Of a stretch of 64,000 nt of DNA, positions 45,301 through 51,753 are shown piece by piece. The position numbers were made by a program, and so were the translations under genes. Below the pieces are notes generated by a model. The model was not told where the DNA came from and made no database searches. It was given only the letters and a program-made list of their open reading frames with translations. The DNA is from Flammeovirga aprica JL-4 (lineage in GTDB: Bacteria > Bacteroidota > Bacteroidia > Cytophagales > Flammeovirgaceae): assembly GCF_012844305.1 (NCBI RefSeq), contig NZ_JABANE010000007.1, positions 62,001-126,000 of the forward strand. The letters run 5' to 3'. Numbering within the stretch: position 1 is the stretch's first letter; every line of letters begins with the position of its first letter.

Positions 45301-48300
45301 AGAAACTTATAATAGAAACGCAACAAGTTGTGAAGACTCCATGAGTATTGCCACAACACTCTACCGCCAAGCTGATTTCACGAATTTCAATGAAAGCAGA
45401 GCGGATGGAATATGTGGACTTGAAATGACCCTTTCGCCATTAGGTACTACGGAGATCATTGCCCATAATAGCGGTTTTGATTACACTTGGTCATATGATA
45501 GCTTAAATGTAACTGGTGCTGATAACAATAGATTACCTAGTGCAGTAATCAACAGTTTCTATACTCAAGTTAATAGCCAAAACTTAAGCTTAACACTTCC
45601 TCTTGAAGCTTTTGCGGATGGAAGTAATAAAATTGAAATTCCGGTGACCATTTCTATTGAGAATACGGATCAAAACAGTTGTGTAAATGACTATAATCAT
45701 ACAATGGTATTCTACAGACCACCTGTAATTGATATCCAACAAAGCTTGGCTGGTTGTGGCGTCACGAATACGATCACTCCTTTCGGTAATGAAAATGTTT
45801 CTTCTGCCTTCACATTCAATTGGAGCTTTACGGAAGTAGGTGGTTCTATTTCTAATTCATCATTAACGGATCAAGATCTAACATTTAATAATCCTGTCTT
45901 TGATAACGGTAGCGATACTATTAGAATTAATGTAGCATTGACCGTAGAAAATAATGAAAACACTACTTGTCAAGCGGATACAGCGTTTACTTTCTTATTC
46001 TATAAAGAACCAGTAATTTCATTTACACAGAGCATTACAAATTGTGATTCGGTTAACTTAATCAGACCTTTCGGAACAGAAGTATTAAATGGCTATGATT
46101 ATGCTTGGCAACAGACTCAATTATCAGGTGGTCAGGTTGTAATTGCTTCTGGATACTCAATGAGTACGCAAGACATAGAATTAGAAAAATCTTCATTCGA
46201 TCTTGGAAGTCATAAAATTGATGCTCGCTATGAATTGACAGTAACAAATAATGATACTTTAGGAAATCAAGTTTGTGCCGATACTGAAAGTGCCAATTTC
46301 ACGATTTTAAGAGTTCCATCAATTGATATTCAACAATCATTGATAGCCGGAGATTGTGGAAGCACAAATACTGTTACAACTTTTGGAAATGAAACTATAT
46401 CTGGGTTTGTTTATGAATGGACACCTCAAACAGTAACGGGAGGTACAATCAGCATTTCTTCTTCATCAACACAAAATGTAGTTTTTGACAGCCCAACATT
46501 TGATCCTACATCAAATAGAATTGATGTCACTTACAATGTTGTTGTTAGAAACTCAGAAAACCCTACAACTTGTTTTGATACAGAAACGGTTAGTTTCACA
46601 TTCTACCGTACGCCTGATGCAACACTTCAACCGATTTCATCAGTTTGTTCATCGTCTTCTATCCTATTGACAACCCAAGAATCTTATGTTCCTAACTTCA
46701 ATTACTTATGGACATTGATTGACACAAGAGTAGATCACAATCCGAACACTGAGACATTAGTTGCTCCTCAAGTGGTCCAAAATGACAATACTTATACCTT
46801 AAATTCTCCTGTTGATATTGAAGGTTTCTTCCCAACAGGAAGTAGTGAAATCACTTATGAATATGAAGTGAGTGTAGAAAATAGTCAATCGCCGGGATGT
46901 ACAGATAAAGACACTATTGAAGCGACATTCTTTAGAGTTCCAATCCTGAAAAGCACGCAGTCACTAGATAGTACAAATTGTGAATTAGTGAATGTAATTC
47001 GTCCATTCGGAACAGAATCAATTCCTAATTACACTTACAATTGGACGGAATTAGCTGTGAATGGAGGTACAATTGATGTCACTTATTTAGATGCTCAAAA
47101 TCAAGATGCTCAATTTACTGTAACTGCATTTGATTCATTAAGTCATAGAATTGATGTTTCCTATAGAGTGATTATCACGAATAATGCAGGAGCATGTACA
47201 GGAAATGAGACGTATAATTTCACCTTTTTCAGAACACCTCAAGCTAGCCTAAGTCACTTGAACTTAACTCTAGCTTGTATGGATTCTGATGTTGTACTCT
47301 TCCCTATAGATAGTGAAAATGTAGGTTTTACGTATCAATGGACTCCTATCAGTGTGATGACGGATAATGGAATTGATTTATTAGCTTCTAATATTAAACC
47401 ATTAGAAAGTAATCTGAATACGCATACGTTAACCCTAAATCATAGTCCTAGTTTCCCTCAAAACGCTGTAAGAGTAACCTCAGTTTACGAATTGACAGTG
47501 ACCAACTCTGATAATCTTTGTACATCAACAGATCAAGTAACGGTGATATTTGATAGAGATGCTTTACTATCATTGAACGTGAATAATTTCAGTACTTGTG
47601 ATCAAAATGACCTTACATTACAGACCGTTGAACCAAGAACTGATAATTATACTTACACATGGAGCATCGATAGTATTTACACTGATAATGGAGCAAGTAT
47701 TTCTTCACTTTCCAATGTAAATACAGCTACTGTTGGAAGTATGACGATTGATGGTGATCCTTCTGATTTCCCTTCAGGTAGTGCATTAATCACAGCGAAA
47801 TACAATGTACATGCAGAAAATCAGTTGAATGCAGACTGTGATGCAGATACAAGTTATACAGTAACGATTGCCCGTCAACCAATGATTTCATTTACAGATA
47901 ATCACGCAGGTTGTGCTCTGGATTCAGTAACTATTAAACCATTTGGTAATGAAATAATCAATGGTTTTAATTACAATTGGTCAATCGTTAATATCGATGG
48001 TTATAATGGTAATTCTGCTTCACTATTAAGCAGCCAAAACAATGATCAGAATATTGATATTCACTTTAGTAATACTGATTTCAGTACTGGACGCTCTCAG
48101 ATTGAAGTAACGTTTGAGCTGACAGTTGACAATCCAAATGAAAGTGGCTGTGGTGATACCCAACAACATACACTGGTCTTCTTTAGAGTTCCAATGATTG
48201 ATTTCACAGTAACGAAAGCTGGAAATGATAGCTGTGCCAATGAAATGACAATCAGTCCATTTAATGAAGTGGTAAGTGATTATACTTATCAGTGGTCAAT

Positions 48301-51300
48301 GCTCAGCAGTACGAATGGAACGGTTTCAATGGCGAATGATCAAGTGAGAGATTTAGTGCTGAATAACCCAGTATTTGATCAAGGTGAAACTAGAATTGAT
48401 TTACGTTATCAATTACAAATCACGAATAATAATGTCAATGCTTCTCAACCGTGTATTACTACAGAAGAGATTAGCGTTTCATTCTTCAAAACACCAATTC
48501 TTGAAAATGATTTATTGACAAATGCGATTGATTGTAACAGCAATGCAAAATTAAAAGCCTTAACATTTGGTATTAATTCAAGCCAAGAAGACAATTATGT
48601 ATTCGACTGGAGTATTAATAACTTAAGCGGGGGTACAATCGACACTGTGTCTGTTCTTGATAGTTTATTGATAGATGTCAATACCTTTAATCAAGGTTCT
48701 GGTGAGATTAATTTCGCAATCAATTTGGATGCTCATAATACCTACCAATACAATACTTGTTTAGCGAATGACACTAGAAGTCTGACATTCTACAGAACAC
48801 CTCAAATCAGCTTGAATACCTCAGCTTCTGACCTTTGTGAAGACAATCAATTTACCATCACAACAGGAGAAGAATTAGTAAGCCACTTTGACTATAATTG
48901 GACAATCAATATCACTGATGATATAGGAAATAACACCGGGGCGGTAGATTCTACTTCTAATGGAAGCAGAGGTCATGAATTAGTTTTCTCTAACCCTACT
49001 TTCCCAATTGGTGCATCATATATTGAAATTGAGGCTACACTTAATGTATCGAATGGTAATAGTGGTTGTACTGATTCAGAAACAATCACACTTCGTTTCC
49101 ATAAACAGCCAGAGTTGAGCATTACAAGTTCAAGCCCTAGTTCATGTGATAGTAATACAATTACATTAAGACCTACTCAAAATGAAGTTACTAACTTCAC
49201 TTACACTTGGGAGCGTTTGAGCATTGTTTCAGAAATCAATACTACTGATGGTGCCAATATCGGTATCAGTTCGATGAGTGATTATGAAGTCACTTTAGAC
49301 AGCCCTACTTTCCCAACCGGAAGTGCTCAGGTTTCAGCATGGTACAAACTGACGGTTTCTAATCCAGAAAACCCTTATTGTACAATGGTTTCTGATTCCA
49401 TAGAAGTGACTTTCTTTAGAAGTCCAGTGACCGCATTAGGAGAAGATATTCAAGTAAGTTGTGATTCAACTCTTATCGCAACCACTCCTATTAATGAAGA
49501 ATTGATTGGCAACTTCAGTTATAATTGGGTGATCAACCGAATTGATTCTGATAAGAGAGAATCTGATCCAAATGCCCAAATCACTATTAATAATGCAACA
49601 GAATACAAACCTACATTTGAAGTAACCAATATTCCTGATGATGCCTCATCGGTGACCGCTTATATTTCATTGACCACTGAAAACCAATTGAACAGCTGTG
49701 GTTCAAGTACTGATGAAATTGCGGTGACATTCCTTAGAACTCCTACAGTGAGTTTACCGGATGATATGGCAGATTGTCAAGAAAGAACCTTCCTGTTAAG
49801 CCCTAATGAGACAGAATGGACCGGAATGGATTATGAATGGGAAGTAATCCATTCCACTGGAGGAAGCGTAAATGCACAAAACAACATGAATTCGTATTTA
49901 GCATCGCTTTCTGATCCGGTCTTCAACTCTAATTCATTTGAGATCAACAGTACTGTAGTATTAAGAGTCAATAATAAGTTGAATGCGAATTGTATTGCTG
50001 TGGATACCATGAATATCATGTTCCATAGAACACCAATCGCTCACTTTGTAGTAGACAAAGGCTTCGGCTGTCAAGAAGAATTGATGCACTTCTCTACAAG
50101 AAATGCAGAAGTTCCTCATGAAGGAAGTGTATTTGAATGGGATTTTGACAACAATGGATCTTATGAAATTCAAACATCAGGAGATACTACTTATACTTTC
50201 AATACAGTAGGTGATCACCCTGTAAATATGAGAATCATAACACCTGCAGGATGTATTTCAGAGACATTCACTTCAGTAGTTCCAATTCATGAAATCCCTA
50301 CTCCTTCATTTACTTTCAGTGATATTTGTATTGGAGAAGTCGCACAGTTTGTCAATACTACAGCACAGTTGACCCAAAGCGGTGATCATGGTGTAAAAGC
50401 TGTGAAATGGGATTTTGATTACAATGAGACCAACGGAGCCTTATTTGATGCTTTCGAAACCAATGCTTCTTTCCAATACCCTGAAGCGGGTACTTTCAAA
50501 GTCCTTGTTGAAGTTACCAACAACGGAGGCTGTACTAATACCTATATTGACTCTATTACAGTTACTCCACTTCCTGTAGTTACATTAGCTTCTGACATTT
50601 GGATTTGCGAAGGCTTAACTACTACGCTTTCACCAGAAGTAGATGTCCCTGTTTCTTTCCAATGGAATACTGGTCAAACCACAAAAGACATAGAAGTAGC
50701 GCCAGCAAAAGAAACGACTTATACTTTGACTGTAACCAATAATCAAGGGTGTATCAATACACATGATATTACTGTTCATGTTATTCCAGATATTGATATG
50801 GACAGCGAACAGGAATCTTGTGAAACAGAAGCCATAACGTTTGATGCTCGAATTCCTGAGTATGAAGGAACAGTTCAAACTTATGCATGGAGTACTGGAG
50901 AAACTACTCCTACTATTGATGTATTGGAGAATGGCACTTACTCTGTAACAACAATGGTAGAACATACTTCAGGAACAATGTGTGAATTTACACATGAATT
51001 TAAGGCTACTTTCCATCCAAATCCAGAGATGGTATTGGAAGACACTACATTCTGTTTTGAGTTTGGTGACCTATTACAAGTAGGTGCTGTTGAAGGTAAT
51101 AATTTCACCTACCAATGGAATACAGGAGAAACTTCAAGAGTGGTCACTAGAGACCGTTCGGGAGTGTATACTGTAATGGTGACAGATGAGACCCACTCTA
51201 CAAGATGTACTACTATTGACACTATTTCAGTAAATCAAATTTGTCCAGCAAGAATGAACACACCAAATGCCTTCACACCAAACGGCGACGGTATTAATGA

Positions 51301-51547
51301 TGAATTCTTGCTAGAACCTGCATACGCTATCGATATTGATCTTCATATTTTCAATAACTGGGGTGAATCGATTTTCCATAAAGAATACAAAACTTCATTT
51401 GAAGCAAGTAGCAACGGAAACGGCTGGAATGGTCAATACAAAGGTGCTGATATGATATCAGGCAACTACACTTACACTATCCGATACGTTTCAGAAAAAG
51501 ATGGATCTGTCACAGAAATAACAGGACAAATATTACTAATTAGATAA
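33377..51547 (+). CDS. Giant repetitive T9SS-secreted surface protein (SprB-like adhesin candidate)
   Basis: From the ATG at 33377 the protein has 6,056 residues (a GTG at 33359 would add six). The frame is intact with no shift. A signal peptide (1-27, ending LHAQ) is followed by Ig/PKD-type domains; PKD cores (WDFGDG or WDxDxDG) are encoded near 34137, 34403, 36791, 37746, 38010 and 38408. Then come about 36 modules of about 104 residues from 38864 to 50032, each closed by an FYRTP-like strand and bearing two cysteines, one near each end. Two PKD domains (near 50137 and 50406), three W-TG-T short repeats and a type B sorting domain end the chain. It is rich in Asp, Asn, Thr and Ser and poor in Lys. 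An extended, disulfide-stabilised surface adhesin is inferred; a gliding role like SprB is possible but unproven. Confidence 0.92.
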   Translation: MNKSVLRTLLFLIICTLSLLVNRLHAQTIIREYNGTTYSDPNVVISGCGGVAIEFSISPQANHSYSNYQWSRIENSVTQPPFSNLPTPFEQFNTTGVYGMTVTFDEYDSILTTTTTRTITTGLNIIEVFDQPEGSFFADHQSICIGETITLTQTTPGTFTSLSFLVDNQLYPLTGNSTTVTLNNPGDYDVVLSGTTTDGCQFIYRQNDYIHVEKPYSTSFTASQTLSCNTTQNVTFTATSTDIDGGNVSPTYFWDFGDGSLDTTSINTVTHTFDSSLGSDFNVTVGTESNNCSGTVNNSIDIYFRSISTLYGTPTVSGDCDEHILTYTPSAIDPQLVGMNVTWDFGDGSSPTVHSIGDVVSHSFSNATPNPLNVTVTATLNGVADNSCSYTDPQVIPILPQGGISISSNELEYCNENFNVIVQANNLQNVSAFYWVLDGDTGNPIGNNAMIDTIAVSGTGSHTIELYFDAQTGDTNDNCALNSIDVYSAPLTLTAAGQTQACEPANDTFFGSSTWIDQTGTTVTNPFAVDSEEWMVINTVNDDTTYYSTNPLNFSNLGHGSYRITYSMTLDSIGANPQCQYSSIDYLYEVGEVFDYPTLNVDTNPICIRSVVNFSTTTTADTAGLGLSGEYPIIYEYRYGSNLDWVDVGTDGLGTYFYGDIVDDNRTALPGVFQVQLRALVNGCPGEPTTVFITIEPSEAEHEMTTDDCNPTTLSFVNNSLGTADTDYRWTLTITPPSQPAVTWTSPITKDENFNFLAEPDFPTFAGYTQGEIPESSQVFVRIEAMEPGNGCSDTEDTTFFMPGPLPQLAPTPQTSTGTCVNDNLSFDAGDGNLGDTYVWTFTHIADPTIQYTFSSNTSTVNTTFPIPGDYNGTVDVTTTGGCSFNDTVGPIQITGGSVTINGPNNGCVGDNFTFEGVNLMYSPTSPNYTWKVDGVDQASGTATGGNIPDLTGVTFASANSPQSTPHTITLELEVNGCTADYTHSIIVTRPDFSFPAPHSDFISFDYLCDEIVTVVDLDLDDNEVYNLNTSTITYSIGGSPLTPVSQSNDEARLSIAAGTYTMNVNVQDEFGCSSDNTLTFTVPTMRELEADFTPNTTSLVCPGFISFGDSLFETSGHTTRRQDLDNTNTLYDVDISSWEWDFDADGTVDATTTTGSVTHYYDRPGQYKAIVTVTDAQGCQDVSDSVTIEVGGTSGSYEILKKIGFEPATTSMVAHPVMDPNTDITNTIYQWSSGHGLLGSDSLQTFTYNSTIGGVNLSTITPNLTFLDENGCSYPADYSGDMTILKCPDISNPDITLCTDNGPYTLDIEDLSWSSQFSTTDTIETVDYIYTWELQYRWFVDGNPISQVNGGHDTEVTFSFGPIDTNPFVINPDDADGKLYTIQATIIASYVDKNDASNNALNVSECVMTDNIRVIFNPTPVASFTNTEVCGGDATTLDASTTAFGTYTRGTIANYEWDIDNDGTYDFNTASAVSTYTFPGQGVYPVTLRVTSADGCIHQTTEDSVVVNSIPVGDFTYSNVCQSFGIQFNDQSSITPVTDDEIVRWDWDFNNNGTFDIGGTDTLIHRSPQVSFDTLRDNYNTGAIIGTNVVLRPRLRVTTNKGCTFDYVPSTDSLLVFSFDDPVANLSAQRTSDALSNEVCLGQEMQFNDLSTVSNANIASYIGSGVLPAGVNDINAWVWDFGDGNWSSIQNPAHTYANEGTYTVRLMVTTARGCSHNNSITVHVRENPDPEIGTDSLIVCDDQTVSLRPIANDSTNFAYTWSKLTGPTNGTIIENNLNSHTATVDVNESNFNAGESVIDVRYQLGIVDNNHPTACTTFDTVDVQFHRFPNIDLDTTLMACDTSAYYEALPFGAETINGFTYQWTQVYLTGGTVTETSLTDQNFTVRPNSYNDGSTIIRSKYYIDVTNAIGCTDRDSIEFEFYRRPDFASLSHAYPTCNTSNRSLYVVDFHPFGLTESLPHNTAYDYTWSMSSSASDHNVDPSFLSALINQVTASDTVQNLSLDVVEDYFKDDSLNLWFEIDLHVENSFDNTCLKDTSFIVNIERRPRELNLMDPRVDPCNLSVTLNHHTETLDFDYRWRATSTSAEYNGASIPDTYAQTRTLNFTDADFATGESQFTIVMNNRVRKNTSPRCGINRNISLNFFRTPDINFSETWPSGNNCATNVMLSSGSEVIPGFNYTWVQTSVSNGTVNHDATNNKDINLSVGSWNTGETVITVTYELTVTNSASTTCMDVESYTIEFHRTPEISYNPTALNCALVDTVTANNEALNTATFTWVENTVSGGTLNTTDNGNEYIIEVDNFDPTSHRIDGNYTVNIANSTASTCDNDTTFDIVFYRTPDIAFTDTRTDSCALTNTFRPFGTTAITGYNYQWRELYVNGGVITTNTLTDQDLTFNVTSFDQDTAFIDVAYELYVENSDATGCSDIDTVMFQFYRTPNLNVFRKQKPNSECGLTVELYPLDTVEVINHTEGFDYTWILDVSTVTGAPSNTLPASVITDITNQVNTQNFNLNMPLTAFDAGSNEITFELDLNIEHSASGVNCAVDSTILLSFKRPPVIDMVEVKADSCALSTTLQPFGTETITGFNYDWEVVSITNYTNTTYGVGQTFTTQDLNINLVDSDFTPTEAKIEMIVSLEVQNQLSPADSSCIDIVRDTLIFYRTPEIATPFLSNKVNTCDHTATSEPFATNVNGFSYVWTKVGETDGAVTNSSLTDRQITVSLDTFATNSLQVDAQYRLRVFNTEYPDCYDEETVDFEFYRTPEMAFDDPMSYCASIDSSMTFRSTNEAYIHYGSDFYWNLNSISGGTIDSTAGGTEVFTIDVASWDIDAVHIDAEYTLSISNPSTHTCDDDTTFQITFFRTPEIQFASTKTDSCALADVIQPFNGEDIPLFTRTWRQLSVSGGTITQNSTNSDLDLDITANTFDLNSTTITVQYELTAVNSASASCVDKDTVEFYFYRTPNYDNYDEQQPLGFCGGLVQVSPLGLTEVINHNNGFDYTWTLDPTSVSGAGADGNTLSATILNTLSLNENSQNLNASVVDGDYENGAHILRFNMNLNIRHSNSNITCADSSKTVMFQYYRYPDINFSEQKADSCDLTTTLQPFGGEIINGFSYNWEIQNITGYDGSTYAVNDTYTTQNPSFTVTDDDFIDTESVIAITIELTAVNNEATLDNSCRNTQTYTFYFYRTPQIKTNFLSTKAQQCDNTGVASPFDTHINGYVYQWSLDSMSTTNGEVSGVVIDDSGLANRELNVLVDSFTDLHSIMTAHYKLRVINSNQPTCYAEDTVSFRFYRTPEVMLTSMTGSCQNAVMVSSTNEMLLDVDFDWTLISESGGTVVTNPANHDGNRTITFTAVDYDPTESEINSTYMITLLNSGESMCDDDTTFSFTLYRHPEINLTYTRSSADSCANALTIAPYAGEGISGFTNAWSEVSRTGGAITTSSLTDEDLTITLDTFAINSTRIDTRYLLTSFNTNSVACEDSMSLATTLYRQADFTNFNESRADGICGLEMTLSPLGLVENIPHNSGFDYTWSYDSVNVTGADNNILPTAVINSFYSQVNNQNLNLTLPIEAFADGSNKIEIPVTISIENTDQNSCVNAYNHTMVFYRPPVIDIEQSLTSCGVANTITSFGTENVSSAFNFNWSFTEVGGTVTNSSLTDQDLTFTNPVFNNGSDTIRINVALIVENIENTTCQADTAFTFLFYKEPVINFTQSLTGCDSINLIQPHGTEILNGFTYVWEETQRSGGQLGITSGYSLSTQDIELEMVSFDSGSHKIDAEYKLTASNTDTLGNALCSDIDSTSFTILRVPSINIQQTLSAGDCGLTNTITTFGTETITGFVYEWKPVTVLGGTINHSSTTTQNVTFDTPVFDASSHQIDVTYTVVARNAENPTTCFDTETVTFTFYRTPDINLAYTRATADSCSNALTISPFANEAIGSYNNTWSEVSRTGGTITTSTNTNYENITLTVNTFDLNSTRIDTRYLLETYNRNATSCEDSMSIATTLYRQADFTNFNESRADGICGLEMTLSPLGTTEIIAHNSGFDYTWSYDSLNVTGADNNRLPSAVINSFYTQVNSQNLSLTLPLEAFADGSNKIEIPVTISIENTDQNSCVNDYNHTMVFYRPPVIDIQQSLAGCGVTNTITPFGNENVSSAFTFNWSFTEVGGSISNSSLTDQDLTFNNPVFDNGSDTIRINVALTVENNENTTCQADTAFTFLFYKEPVISFTQSITNCDSVNLIRPFGTEVLNGYDYAWQQTQLSGGQVVIASGYSMSTQDIELEKSSFDLGSHKIDARYELTVTNNDTLGNQVCADTESANFTILRVPSIDIQQSLIAGDCGSTNTVTTFGNETISGFVYEWTPQTVTGGTISISSSSTQNVVFDSPTFDPTSNRIDVTYNVVVRNSENPTTCFDTETVSFTFYRTPDATLQPISSVCSSSSILLTTQESYVPNFNYLWTLIDTRVDHNPNTETLVAPQVVQNDNTYTLNSPVDIEGFFPTGSSEITYEYEVSVENSQSPGCTDKDTIEATFFRVPILKSTQSLDSTNCELVNVIRPFGTESIPNYTYNWTELAVNGGTIDVTYLDAQNQDAQFTVTAFDSLSHRIDVSYRVIITNNAGACTGNETYNFTFFRTPQASLSHLNLTLACMDSDVVLFPIDSENVGFTYQWTPISVMTDNGIDLLASNIKPLESNLNTHTLTLNHSPSFPQNAVRVTSVYELTVTNSDNLCTSTDQVTVIFDRDALLSLNVNNFSTCDQNDLTLQTVEPRTDNYTYTWSIDSIYTDNGASISSLSNVNTATVGSMTIDGDPSDFPSGSALITAKYNVHAENQLNADCDADTSYTVTIARQPMISFTDNHAGCALDSVTIKPFGNEIINGFNYNWSIVNIDGYNGNSASLLSSQNNDQNIDIHFSNTDFSTGRSQIEVTFELTVDNPNESGCGDTQQHTLVFFRVPMIDFTVTKAGNDSCANEMTISPFNEVVSDYTYQWSMLSSTNGTVSMANDQVRDLVLNNPVFDQGETRIDLRYQLQITNNNVNASQPCITTEEISVSFFKTPILENDLLTNAIDCNSNAKLKALTFGINSSQEDNYVFDWSINNLSGGTIDTVSVLDSLLIDVNTFNQGSGEINFAINLDAHNTYQYNTCLANDTRSLTFYRTPQISLNTSASDLCEDNQFTITTGEELVSHFDYNWTINITDDIGNNTGAVDSTSNGSRGHELVFSNPTFPIGASYIEIEATLNVSNGNSGCTDSETITLRFHKQPELSITSSSPSSCDSNTITLRPTQNEVTNFTYTWERLSIVSEINTTDGANIGISSMSDYEVTLDSPTFPTGSAQVSAWYKLTVSNPENPYCTMVSDSIEVTFFRSPVTALGEDIQVSCDSTLIATTPINEELIGNFSYNWVINRIDSDKRESDPNAQITINNATEYKPTFEVTNIPDDASSVTAYISLTTENQLNSCGSSTDEIAVTFLRTPTVSLPDDMADCQERTFLLSPNETEWTGMDYEWEVIHSTGGSVNAQNNMNSYLASLSDPVFNSNSFEINSTVVLRVNNKLNANCIAVDTMNIMFHRTPIAHFVVDKGFGCQEELMHFSTRNAEVPHEGSVFEWDFDNNGSYEIQTSGDTTYTFNTVGDHPVNMRIITPAGCISETFTSVVPIHEIPTPSFTFSDICIGEVAQFVNTTAQLTQSGDHGVKAVKWDFDYNETNGALFDAFETNASFQYPEAGTFKVLVEVTNNGGCTNTYIDSITVTPLPVVTLASDIWICEGLTTTLSPEVDVPVSFQWNTGQTTKDIEVAPAKETTYTLTVTNNQGCINTHDITVHVIPDIDMDSEQESCETEAITFDARIPEYEGTVQTYAWSTGETTPTIDVLENGTYSVTTMVEHTSGTMCEFTHEFKATFHPNPEMVLEDTTFCFEFGDLLQVGAVEGNNFTYQWNTGETSRVVTRDRSGVYTVMVTDETHSTRCTTIDTISVNQICPARMNTPNAFTPNGDGINDEFLLEPAYAIDIDLHIFNNWGESIFHKEYKTSFEASSNGNGWNGQYKGADMISGNYTYTIRYVSEKDGSVTEITGQILLIR
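38864..40390 (+). repeat. Higher-order repeat unit 1 of 5 (modules 1-5)
   Basis: This unit contains five Ig-like modules of distinct types in the order E-A-B-C-D and is 1,527 bases long. Module A here is recognised by 'FHPFGLTESLPHN' and 'YDYTWSM'. This is the most diverged of the five units. Confidence 0.75.
40391..41947 (+). repeat. Higher-order repeat unit 2 of 5 (modules 6-10)
   Basis: This 1,557-base unit has the same module order. Module A carries 'DTVEVINHTEGFDYTW' and 'NQVNTQNFNL', and module D ends 'CDDDTTFQITFFRTPEI'. Confidence 0.8.
41948..43531 (+). repeat. Higher-order repeat unit 3 of 5 (modules 11-15)
   Basis: This 1,584-base unit has the same module order. Module A carries 'GLTEVINHNNGFDYTW', module B 'QKADSCDLTTTLQPFG' and module D ends 'CDDDTTFSFTLYRHPEI'. 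Confidence 0.8.
43532..45070 (+). repeat. Higher-order repeat unit 4 of 5 (modules 16-20)
   Basis: This 1,539-base unit is nearly identical in protein sequence to unit 5. Shared blocks include 'QADFTNFNESRADGICGLE', 'FADGSNKIEIPVTISIENTD' and 'NWSFTEVGG'. It is the upstream copy of a recent tandem duplication. Confidence 0.9.
45071..46612 (+). repeat. Higher-order repeat unit 5 of 5 (modules 21-25)
   Basis: This 1,542-base unit is the downstream copy of the duplication with unit 4. Between 43826-43903 and 45368-45445 (78 bases each) there are six base differences, all synonymous. Confidence 0.9.
46613..50032 (+). repeat. Eleven diverged tandem modules outside the five-step order
   Basis: Modules 26-36 are spaced about 300-330 bases apart. 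Each is bounded by a strand like FFRVP or FYRTP, and most have two cysteines. Here the E-A-B-C-D order is no longer visible, so this part is older or has evolved separately from the higher-order repeat upstream. Confidence 0.75.
51245..51544 (+). other. T9SS type B C-terminal sorting domain of the giant protein
   Basis: About 100 residues carry the type B (gliding-motility-associated, TIGR04131-like) signature: 'MNTPNAFTPNGDGINDEF', 'LHIFNNWGESIFHKE', 'GWNGQYKGADMISGNYTYTI' and a final 'ITGQILLIR'. This domain targets proteins through the type IX system and usually pairs with a PorP/SprF partner. Confidence 0.95.
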
Positions 51548-51553
51548 TTATTT

Positions 51554-51592
51554 AAACGAGATTTCGATTCAATACAAGAAATCTCGTTTTTT
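51554..51592 (+). terminator. Terminator of the giant gene
   Basis: AACGAGATTTC and GAAATCTCGTT form an 11-pair stem with a 12-base loop and T6, directly after the stop codon. Confidence 0.9.
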
Positions 51593-51753
51593 CTTTATAA
51601 CTACATAAAAAGAATAGTAACTTTAAACATTAAGCAACAAGACAGAATTAATTAAAACGACCTATAGAAACGATTTCTTAAAGTAATCTATGCGTCATTT
51701 TTAATTATTTTGTATTGGTAGAACTATAATTTTTTGAAATTACCTATTCTTAT

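Noticed and set aside
38864..50032. CRISPR-like or satellite DNA
   Set aside because: The periodicity is about 310 bases within one open coding frame, with synonymous divergence between copies, so it is a protein repeat.
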